Assembly: GCA_016716365.1 (NCBI GenBank)
Contig: JADJWM010000003.1
Location: forward strand, 438,001 to 502,000
Reading direction: 5' to 3'
Length of the DNA: 64,000 nucleotides
Source of the DNA: Chloracidobacterium sp.
GTDB taxonomy: Bacteria > Acidobacteriota > Blastocatellia > Pyrinomonadales > Pyrinomonadaceae
The position numbers and the translations under genes are program-made. Below are positions 8,190 through 15,181 of the stretch, one piece after another (within the stretch, counting starts at the first letter, position 1; every line of letters begins with the position of its first letter). The notes beneath the pieces were generated by a model. It worked only from the letters and a program-made list of their open reading frames with translations. It had not been told where the DNA came from and searched no databases.

Positions 8190-8378
8190 ATGGTCGACCT
8201 TATTTATATGGCATTGATCGCTGGATTTTTCCTTATTGCGATCGCGTACCTGATCGCATGCGATGCTTGCGAAAGGAGGCGACGACAAATGAGCTGGGAA
8301 AGTATCTTGGCGAGCGTGTGCGCGGTTTTGCTGTTGGTTTACCTGGTGTATGCGTTGCTCAGGGCTGAAAGGTTCTAG
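8190..8378 (+). CDS. Two-helix small membrane protein with in-frame C-terminal KdpF
   Basis: 62 aa from an ATG with an excellent Shine-Dalgarno (TAAGGAGG, 8173-8180). The first 33 residues (MVDLIYMALIAGFFLIAIAY, ending CERRRRQ) form one membrane helix and a basic tail, like the short protein often found just before kdpF in other bacteria. No stop codon separates it from the KdpF-like second helix, MSWESILASVCAVLLLVYLV onward. Translation could therefore yield a fused two-helix protein, and internal initiation at 8289 a separate KdpF. Confidence 0.65.
   Translation: MVDLIYMALIAGFFLIAIAYLIACDACERRRRQMSWESILASVCAVLLLVYLVYALLRAERF
8289..8378 (+). CDS. kdpF: KdpF, small stabilising subunit of the Kdp complex (internal start)
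   Basis: 29 aa, the same length as E. coli KdpF. The single hydrophobic helix ends LVYLVYALLRAERF, matching the usual KdpF ending YLVYALINAEAF. The ATG at 8289 has its own strong Shine-Dalgarno (AAAGGAGG, 8272-8279) at 9-nt spacing, although the site lies inside a longer open frame. KdpF stabilises KdpFABC in the inner membrane. kdpA starts 23 bp downstream. Confidence 0.75.
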   Translation: MSWESILASVCAVLLLVYLVYALLRAERF

Positions 8379-8401
8379 CGCAACAGGACCTATTTAAGAT
8401 C

Positions 8402-10204
8402 ATGACTACTAACGGAATAATTCAGATACTTATATATCTGGCGGTGCTGACGGTGCTTGCGAAACCGCTCGGTATCTATATGACGCGGGTTTATGCGGGT
8501 GAGAGAACGCTGCTTAGCTTCATTCTCGGCCCCGTCGAGCGGCTGTTTTATAAGGTCGGCCGGGTCGATCCTGAAAAAGAGATGACGTGGCGTCAGTACG
8601 GCGTCGCGATGTTAATGTTCAGCCTGGTTTCAGGTATCGCCGTCTACGCGATACAGCGGCTGCAGTTCTTTCTGCCGCTCAATCCGCAGCAGCTTGCTGC
8701 CCCATCAGAACATTCATCGTTCAACACTGCCGTGTCGTTCATGACGAACACTAACTGGCAGGGTTATGGCGGTGAAACGACCTTAAGCTATCTCTCGCAG
8801 ATGCTTGGGCTGACGGTGCAGAACTTTGTCTCGGCGGCGGTCGGCATGGCGCTGGCGATCGCGTTCATCCGCGGCATCGCGCGCTTTCAGACAGATAAGC
8901 TAGGTAATTTCTGGGCCGATCTCGTGCGCGGTACGTTGTACATTCTGCTGCCGCTTTCATTCCTGATCGCTGTCCTGCTCGTTTCGCAGGGAGTAGTTCA
9001 GAATTTCAAGGCCTACGATACTGCAAATCTTACCGACACCTTTGTCGTGCAAGTAGATAAGAAGGACGACGACGGAAATGTTGTCACCGACGAGGCGGGC
9101 GAGAACGTAAAAGAGGACAAAACGATTGACACGCAGACGATCGCTCAAGGCCCGGCAGCTTCGCAGATCGCGATCAAGCAGCTCGGCACGAACGGCGGCG
9201 GTTTCTTTAACGTCAACTCTGCTCACCCGCTTGAGAATCCGACCCCGTTGTCGAACTTTTTAGAGATGCTGTTGATCCTCCTTATCCCGGTCGCATTTAC
9301 TTATACGCTCGGAAGGATGGTCAGATCGCAAGGCCACGGCTGGGCGGTTTACGGGGCGATGATGTTCCTGCTCGTCGTCGGCATCGCAACGGCTTATATT
9401 GCCGAATCGCGGGGCAACCCGCTCTATCCGGCTAACGTGGACCAAGCGGTGGTCGGAGGAAACTACGAAGGTAAAGAAGTGCGCTTGGGGATGGCCAATT
9501 CCGTTCTATGGGCAACGGCGACTTCCGCCGCGTCGAATGGGAGCGTCAACAGCATGCACGACAGCTACACGCCGATCGGCGGTCTCGTTCCGATGACGAA
9601 CATCCTCCTTGGCGAGGTCATCTTCGGCGGCGTCGGAGCCGGAATGTACGGCATTTTGGTGATGATCGTCCTGACCGTCTTCATCGCGGGCCTGATGGTC
9701 GGGCGGACGCCCGAGTATCTCGGCAAGAAGATCGAGGCCTACGACGTGAAGATGGCAATGCTTTATGTTCTGATCTTTCCGCTTTCGATACTTGGTTTTA
9801 CGGCCGTTTCGGTTCTGGCGCCCGATTTCGGGTTGACGTCTTTGAACAATCAAGGAGCCCATGGACTGTCCGAGATCCTTTACGCGTTCACTTCGGGCAC
9901 TGGAAATAACGGCTCAGCGTTTGCCGGATTGAATGCGAATACCTACTGGTACAACACGACGATCGGGCTCTCGATGCTGATCGGGCGGTTTCTCATGATC
10001 ATCCCGATGCTCGCGATCGCGGGCAATCTGGCTCAAAAGAAAGTAGTGCCGGCAACCCTGGGGACCTTTCCCGTCAATACAGTTCTGTTCAGTGTGCTGC
10101 TGGTCAGCATTGTGCTGATCGTGGGGGCGCTGACGTTCTTCCCGGTTCTTAGCCTGTCGCCGATCCTGGAGCACTTTCAGATGTACGCGGGGCAGACGTT
10201 CTAA
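8402..10204 (+). CDS. kdpA: Potassium-transporting ATPase subunit A (K+-binding channel-like subunit)
   Basis: 600 aa, versus about 557 in E. coli. It is a multi-helix inner-membrane protein with the four pore-loop signatures: TNTNWQGYGGE, GTNGGGFFN, TSAASNGSV and GTGNNGSAFAG. KdpA selects and conducts K+ for transfer driven by KdpB. Part of the extra length is an acidic loop before the second pore loop (VDKKDDDGNVVTDEAGENVK). The third signature reads SAASNGS where E. coli has AASCGA. It lies 4 bp before kdpB in a tight operon. Confidence 0.97.
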   Translation: MTTNGIIQILIYLAVLTVLAKPLGIYMTRVYAGERTLLSFILGPVERLFYKVGRVDPEKEMTWRQYGVAMLMFSLVSGIAVYAIQRLQFFLPLNPQQLAAPSEHSSFNTAVSFMTNTNWQGYGGETTLSYLSQMLGLTVQNFVSAAVGMALAIAFIRGIARFQTDKLGNFWADLVRGTLYILLPLSFLIAVLLVSQGVVQNFKAYDTANLTDTFVVQVDKKDDDGNVVTDEAGENVKEDKTIDTQTIAQGPAASQIAIKQLGTNGGGFFNVNSAHPLENPTPLSNFLEMLLILLIPVAFTYTLGRMVRSQGHGWAVYGAMMFLLVVGIATAYIAESRGNPLYPANVDQAVVGGNYEGKEVRLGMANSVLWATATSAASNGSVNSMHDSYTPIGGLVPMTNILLGEVIFGGVGAGMYGILVMIVLTVFIAGLMVGRTPEYLGKKIEAYDVKMAMLYVLIFPLSILGFTAVSVLAPDFGLTSLNNQGAHGLSEILYAFTSGTGNNGSAFAGLNANTYWYNTTIGLSMLIGRFLMIIPMLAIAGNLAQKKVVPATLGTFPVNTVLFSVLLVSIVLIVGALTFFPVLSLSPILEHFQMYAGQTF

Positions 10205-10208
10205 TTAT

Positions 10209-12253
10209 ATGAAGAAGGCAATTTCAATTTGGGATGCTAATATCATCGGCCGTGCGGTCGCTGATTCGTTCAAGAAACTGAATCCCCTCACGATGCTCAA
10301 GAACCCGGTGATGTTCGTGGTGGAAGTCGGAGCCGCGTTTCTGACCGTGCGAATGGTCATGAATCTGGTGATGCCGGGCGCCGCAGGGAATTTTCCGTTC
10401 GAGCTGCAGATCACGCTTTGGCTTTGGTTCACGGTGCTGTTCGCGAACTTCGCCGAGGCGATGGCCGAGGGACGCGGGAAAGCTCAGGCAGACACGCTCC
10501 GAAGATCGCGGACCGAAACACACGCAAAACTCCTGCGAAACGGCAGTCCGGAGGTCGTGTCCGCTACGGAATTGCGACTCGATGACGTTGTCCTGGTCGA
10601 GGCCGGCGATTTTATACCAGGCGATGGCGAGGTTATCGAAGGTGTAGCGTCGGTCGATGAGTCGGCGATCACCGGCGAATCGGCACCCGTGATCCGCGAA
10701 GCGGGCGGCGACCGATCCGCTGTCACGGGCGGGACGCGTGTGCTGTCCGATTGGATCAAGGTCCGAATCACGGCAAACCCCGGCGAGACCTTCATTGACC
10801 GCATGATCGCGTTGGTCGAAGGGGCCGCGCGGCAGAGAACACCGAACGAGATCGCTCTGAACATCTTGCTGGTGGGCCTCACGATCGTGTTCCTTTTGGC
10901 GGTCGTGACGCTTCAGCCGTTCGCGATCTACTCGAACGCCCCTCAGACGCTTTTTGTTCTGATCTCGCTTCTGGTGTGCCTGATACCGACCACGATCGGG
11001 GCGCTTCTCTCGGCGATCGGCATTGCAGGGATGGACCGGCTGGTTCAGCACAACGTGCTCGCGATGAGCGGGCGGGCGGTCGAAGCGGCGGGTGACGTTA
11101 ACACCCTTCTGCTCGACAAGACTGGAACTATCACTCTCGGCAATCGGCAAGCGACGGAGTTCATTCCGTTGACCGGCATCGATGAGCATCACCTGGCTGA
11201 CGCGGCGCAGCTTTCGTCCTCGCGGACGAGACCCCGGAAGGCCGCTCGATCGTCGTTTTGGCGAAGCAGCGGTACGGCATGCGAGGCCGGGAGATCCACG
11301 AACTCGCGACGGATGCCGCGTTCGTACCGTTCACTGCCCAAACGAGAATGTCCGGCATCGACCTCGACGGACGCGAGATCCGGAAGGGAGCGGTGGACGC
11401 GGTCGAGAAATATCTCGGTGAAAGCGGTGCTAAGTCTCCGGCGGAACTGCGGGAAGTGGTTGAGAAGATCGCGAGGGCAGGCGGCACGCCGCTTGTGGTC
11501 GCCGACGATAAAAAGGCCCTTGGCGTGATCTATCTGAAAGACATCGTCAAAGTCGGTATGCGTGAGCGATTCAATCAGCTTCGGCGGATGGGCATCAAGA
11601 CCGTTATGATCACGGGCGACAATCCGCTGACCGCGGCCTCGATCGCGAACGAAGCTGGAGTAGACGATTTCCTTGCCGAGGCAAAGCCTGAAGACAAGAT
11701 GGCGCTGATCAAGCGCGAACAGGCCGAAGGAAAGCTCGTCGCGATGACGGGCGATGGCACCAACGACGCTCCGGCGCTTGCACAAGCCGACGTCGGCGTT
11801 GCCATGAACACCGGTACGCAGGCCGCAAAAGAAGCCGGGAACATGGTGGATCTCGACAGCAACCCGACCAAGCTGATCGAGGTGGTCGAGATCGGCAAGC
11901 AGCTTCTGATGACCCGCGGCGCACTGACAACGTTCTCGATCGCGAACGATGTGGCGAAATACTTTGCGATCATCCCTGCGATGTTCGCCGGCACATTTCC
12001 CGTCATAAACGCCCTCAACATCATGGGGTTAAAAACTGCTGAGTCAGCCATTCTGTCGGCTGTGATCTTCAATGCGCTCGTGATCATTGCGCTGATCCCG
12101 CTCGCGTTGAAGGGCGTCAAGTATCGTCCGATGTCAGCATCTTCGCTGCTGCAGCGAAACCTGCTGATCTACGGTCTCGGCGGCATTATTGCTCCCTTTA
12201 TTGGTATCAAGATCATCGACATGATCATTACGGCCGTTGGCCTGGTGGGTTAA
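10209..12253 (+). pseudogene. kdpB: kdpB, potassium-transporting ATPase catalytic subunit, broken by one frameshift
   Basis: The P-type ATPase subunit is split between two frames. The first runs from 10209 through TGES (155-158) and DKTGT with Asp303 to DAAQLSS. The second resumes with LADETPEGRSIVVLAKQRYG and covers KTVMITGDNPLTA, GDGTNDAPALAQADVGVAMN and the C-terminal helices to 12253. The break is at about 11215-11221, where TCGTCCTCG lacks one C compared with the in-frame TCGTCCCTCG. Restoring it gives 681 aa, essentially the E. coli length of 682. Both halves are well conserved and all active-site motifs remain. A sequencing error, a very recent mutation or programmed slippage could each explain it. 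Confidence 0.93.
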
Positions 12254-12257
12254 GAAA

Positions 12258-12836
12258 ATGAGAGACCTAATTACGTCGTTCCTGATGTTGCTTCTATTCA
12301 CGATCTCGCTCGGTGTTATTTATCCGTTGGCGGTGTGGGGAGTCGGCCAGGCCTTCTTTCCGCACCAGGCGAACGGCTCGCTGATCCGAAACGCACAAGG
12401 TGAGGTGATCGGTTCCGAACTTATCGGCCAGAACTTCACTTCTCCGACGTACTTTCAAGGGCGGCCGTCCGCGGCGGGAAATGGGTATGACGCCGGCGCC
12501 TCAAGCGGTTCGAACCTCGGCCCGACCAGTGAGAAGCTGATAGACCGCGTTAAAGGCGATTCCGAGGCACGTGCGGCTGAAAATCCGGGCACAGCAATAC
12601 CGGCTGATCTGGTCACGACGAGCGGTTCGGGTCTGGATCCCCATATCTCGCCGGCGTCGGCAGATTTCCAGGTCGCTCGGATCGCGAAGGAGCGTGGGAT
12701 ACCTGAGCGGGAACTGCGTGATATGGTCTCGCGGTACTCGGAGGATAGGACCTTGGGCCTGCTCGGCGAACCACGAGTCAACGTTTTGATGCTGAACCTC
12801 GAACTGGACCGGCGTTTCGGACGACCTGTGAAATAA
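12258..12836 (+). CDS. kdpC: Potassium-transporting ATPase subunit C
   Basis: 192 aa from the ATG at 12258, 4 bp after the kdpB stop; an upstream in-frame TTG would overlap kdpB and is less likely. One N-terminal membrane helix (LITSFLMLLLFTISLGVIYP) anchors a periplasmic domain. Family signatures include YFQGRPSAA, SSGSNLGPTS, DLVTTSGSGLDPHISP and LGLLGEPRVNVLMLNL. KdpC stabilises the complex and increases its ATP affinity. kdpD(N) starts one base after its stop. Confidence 0.95.
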   Translation: MRDLITSFLMLLLFTISLGVIYPLAVWGVGQAFFPHQANGSLIRNAQGEVIGSELIGQNFTSPTYFQGRPSAAGNGYDAGASSGSNLGPTSEKLIDRVKGDSEARAAENPGTAIPADLVTTSGSGLDPHISPASADFQVARIAKERGIPERELRDMVSRYSEDRTLGLLGEPRVNVLMLNLELDRRFGRPVK

Positions 12837-12837
12837 T

Positions 12838-14013
12838 ATGTTCGTGGACACCGAGCCAAGTGCGCCTCCTAACGGGACCGGCAAGCGTCCCGAACCCGAA
12901 GCGTTACTTAAAATGATCCGGCGGGCCGAGCGAGCGAAACTACGCGTTTATATCGGGGCGGCCGCCGGGGTCGGCAAAACCTTCCAACTGCTCGAAGACG
13001 CACACGCCCTGAAGAAAGACGGCATAGACGTGGTGATCGGCGCGGTAGAGACCCACGGGCGGGCGGAAACGGCAGAGCAGATCAGGGACCTGGAGATCGT
13101 GCCCCCCTTGAAACTCGAGTATCGAGGAACCGAGTTTGACGAGATGGATCTCAAGGCTGTGATTCGTCGCAAGCCAACGGTCGTCGTGGTCGATGAGCTT
13201 GCGCATACCAACATCCCAGGCGCGAAGAATGCCAAGCGGTATGAAGATGTATTGGAGCTGCTCGAAAACGGCATTTCCGTCATCACCGCAGTAAATATTC
13301 AGCATATCGAATCTTTGAACGACATCGTGGCCCGCACGACCGGGGTCAGTGTGCGCGAGACCGTGCCGGACACGTTCTTTAAGCGCGCGGACGAGATCAT
13401 CGACGTCGATGTTTCGATCGACACGCTCCGGACCCGATTGCGTCAGGGAAAGATCTACGCCCCGGAAAAGATCGAACAGGCTCTTAACAACTTCTTTCGC
13501 AAGGGAAATCTCGCCACGCTACGCGAACTTGCCCTGAGGCAGGTCGCCCTGCATCAATCCGTCCAGGATCATGAGTACCGCGAGATGGAGGGGCTCGAAC
13601 CCGCAACGATCCCCGAAAAGGTGATGGTATGCATGGCGTCGCGCGGTTCGGCGAAGAAGCTCCTCCGAACGGGAGCGCGGATCGTCGGGCGCCACGCCTA
13701 CCGCGACTGGTTCGCCGTTTATGTGGAAACGCCGGACGAGGAGCCGGGCCGGATCGACCCGAACGCCCACGCAACGCTCCAGGAGAATATCCGATTCGCG
13801 GAAACGCTCGGCGCGACCGTCGTAAAACTTAAATCGAGCAACGTCGTCGACGCCCTGCTTAAGTTCGCCAGTGAAAACGAGATCACCCACGTCATATTCG
13901 GCCAATCTGCCCGCAGCCGCTGGCGGATCATTTGGAAAGGTTCGGTAATCAATCGATTCCTCCGCGAGGTAAAGGACGCCGCCGTGCATGTGATCCCGAT
14001 CGATAAGGACTAG
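12838..14013 (+). CDS. kdpD: N-terminal half of split KdpD (KdpD domain plus universal-stress domain)
   Basis: 391 aa, with no histidine kinase domain and no membrane helices. Residues about 34-245 form the KdpD sensor domain, with Walker A GAAAGVGKT (40-48) and Walker B-like VVVVDELAHTN. Residues about 250-390 form a universal-stress-protein fold (KVMVCMASRGSAKKLLRTG through AVHVIPIDKD). In full-length KdpD this region binds nucleotide and, in several bacteria, c-di-AMP, and tunes kinase/phosphatase activity. Here it is encoded at the end of kdpFABC, about 6.5 kb from the kinase half at 5217. The two halves probably interact in trans. Confidence 0.92.
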   Translation: MFVDTEPSAPPNGTGKRPEPEALLKMIRRAERAKLRVYIGAAAGVGKTFQLLEDAHALKKDGIDVVIGAVETHGRAETAEQIRDLEIVPPLKLEYRGTEFDEMDLKAVIRRKPTVVVVDELAHTNIPGAKNAKRYEDVLELLENGISVITAVNIQHIESLNDIVARTTGVSVRETVPDTFFKRADEIIDVDVSIDTLRTRLRQGKIYAPEKIEQALNNFFRKGNLATLRELALRQVALHQSVQDHEYREMEGLEPATIPEKVMVCMASRGSAKKLLRTGARIVGRHAYRDWFAVYVETPDEEPGRIDPNAHATLQENIRFAETLGATVVKLKSSNVVDALLKFASENEITHVIFGQSARSRWRIIWKGSVINRFLREVKDAAVHVIPIDKD

Positions 14014-14084
14014 GCGGGGCGCTGGCTGTTTACAGGACCGATAGCTGGCAGGCGATCTCCGAGTTCGAGCGAAGTAGCCGGGTA

Positions 14085-14318
14085 ATGAAGGTTCGATGGA
14101 ATAAAAACGAAGAGACGCTCCGGGCCGTATACAGCGACGGCAAGGTCTACGATCTCAGAAAACTTCTACTTTTGAGTTGTGCTCTTTTAAGCAAAGCTTC
14201 CGAGGTCATTTTTCCTAGGCCGACAGGAGGCAAGCTTACCGCTCAGTTATTAATGCCCACAGGGGCGATAATGCTGGAGTTCAAGTTTGCTCTTGGAGTG
14301 GAAGCACCGTTCTTTTGA
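14085..14318 (+). CDS. Small hypothetical ORF, uncertain
   Basis: 77 aa. The first 30 residues (KVRWNKNEETLRAVYSDGKV, then YDLRKLL) loosely resemble the strand-turn start of DUF2442-like proteins, but the rest does not follow that family and the frame may be degraded or non-coding. It lies between kdpD(N) and the tRNA gene. Nothing else coding is seen in 14014-14472. Confidence 0.25.
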   Translation: MKVRWNKNEETLRAVYSDGKVYDLRKLLLLSCALLSKASEVIFPRPTGGKLTAQLLMPTGAIMLEFKFALGVEAPFF

Positions 14319-14404
14319 CCAATATAAGTCTCCCAACCTTCCTGAAGAAACCTAATAAAAATCCCGCAGGTCGAATCTCCTGAGTCCTAATTTGAGTCCC
14401 AATG

Positions 14405-14431
14405 ATAAAAAGGCGGCATTCAAGGCCACCT
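14405..14431 (-). terminator. Terminator downstream of tRNA-Arg
   Basis: On the minus strand GGTGGC and GCCGCC pair (one G-U) around a 7-nt loop and are followed by TTTTTAT. It lies about 40 bp after the tRNA 3' end and inside the proposed island, so the inserted DNA seems to supply the tRNA's terminator. Confidence 0.55.
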
Positions 14432-14472
14432 TCGTTAATTCGCTAAATAATTGATTTATAATGAGATGAGGC

Positions 14473-14549
14473 TGGTACACCCTGCAGGACTCAAACCTGC
14501 GACCTTCTGATCCGAAGTCAGACGCTCTATTCAACTGAGCTAAGGGTGC
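14473..14549 (-). tRNA. tRNA-Arg (anticodon TCG)
   Basis: A full cloverleaf is visible on the minus strand: acceptor GCACCCT pairing with AGGGTGT (first pair G-U), D arm TAGCTCAGTTGAATAGAGC, anticodon stem TCTGA/TCAGA with loop CTTCGGA (anticodon TCG, reading CGA), T arm with GGTTTGAGTCC, and an encoded CCA (14473-14475). The 3' 38 bases are duplicated at 4816-4853, marking it as a likely integration target. Confidence 0.93.
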
Positions 14550-14558
14550 ACTAAGTGG

Positions 14559-14587
14559 AGTTTAGTTCGCTCGGAACGTTTATGCAA
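14559..14587 (-). promoter_or_regulatory. Promoter of tRNA-Arg
   Basis: Minus-strand TTGCAT (14582-14587), a 17-bp spacer and TAAACT (14559-14564) end 9 bp before the tRNA 5' end, which fits a sigma-70 promoter with a start just ahead of the tRNA. Confidence 0.6.
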
Positions 14588-14625
14588 CCGAGGTATGGAG
14601 CGTCGGCCTGGCGCCGGAAACGGCG

Positions 14626-15045
14626 TCATTTTTGTAATTCGGAGCGGATATACCTTACGACCTCGCGGATCTCGGCTTCGGAGAGTTTGTCCTTGAAGGC
14701 CGGCATTCCCTCGTCGGCGATCCCGTCAAAGATATATTTGTAGATCCGGTCGTCCGGCATTTTTTTGATCTTCTCGCCCGTTAGATCGTCTGGTGAGATA
14801 CTTCTGCCCTCGATCTCGACCTTTCCGCCCTTGCCCGATTCCTTATGACAAATGGCACAGTTGTCCGCGTACAATTTCCTGCCGGTTGCCATCAGGTCAA
14901 CCGAAGGCTTTGCAACGGGGCTGGACGGCGGCGGGGAAGAATTGTTTTGACCGGAGCTTACATTCGGCGCCGGGCTCGAGGTACATGCTCCAAGAAAAAT
15001 GCAGATGAGAAAAGATACAAAAATAATTGTCCGAAAATCAGGCAT
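14626..15045 (-). CDS. Class I c-type cytochrome, predicted lipoprotein
   Basis: 139 aa. The N-terminus (TIIFVSFLICIFLGACTSS) is a lipoprotein signal with lipobox LGAC, so the protein is probably lipid-anchored on the periplasmic side. A Ser/Pro-rich linker follows, then a single heme c site CAICH (haem-binding C-x-x-C-H) and a C-terminal axial Met in EGMPAFKDKLSEAEIREVVRY. This is the fold of small monohaem electron carriers that pass electrons to oxidases. It fits the ResB/CcsA haem-attachment genes about 6 kb away. No partner gene is adjacent. Confidence 0.88.
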   Translation of the reverse strand: MPDFRTIIFVSFLICIFLGACTSSPAPNVSSGQNNSSPPPSSPVAKPSVDLMATGRKLYADNCAICHKESGKGGKVEIEGRSISPDDLTGEKIKKMPDDRIYKYIFDGIADEGMPAFKDKLSEAEIREVVRYIRSELQK

Positions 15046-15181
15046 TCGAAAAAGTCCTCGTCTGAAGGATCAGAATGAGGGAAAGTGTACCGCAGTCCCG
15101 CTGACACCCGCAACGCAAGTTTTCAATGGCAGGCCCGGACGGCGTTTGCCGAAAGCGGCGGATTGAATTATTTTTCTTCTT

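Noticed and set aside
11258..12253. Plus-strand frame that could be a separate 331-aa ATPase gene
   Set aside because: It begins in mid-domain and continues the kdpB protein exactly after a one-base frame break, so it is the second part of kdpB, not an independent gene.
14352..14534. Minus-strand 60-aa open frame over the tRNA
   Set aside because: The peptide (FGSEGRRFESC) is the usual translation artefact of a tRNA gene.
14600..14625. Small GC hairpin with GAAA loop followed by ATTTTTG
   Set aside because: It points in the plus direction where no gene ends nearby, and the stem is only about 5 bp, so a terminator is not supported.
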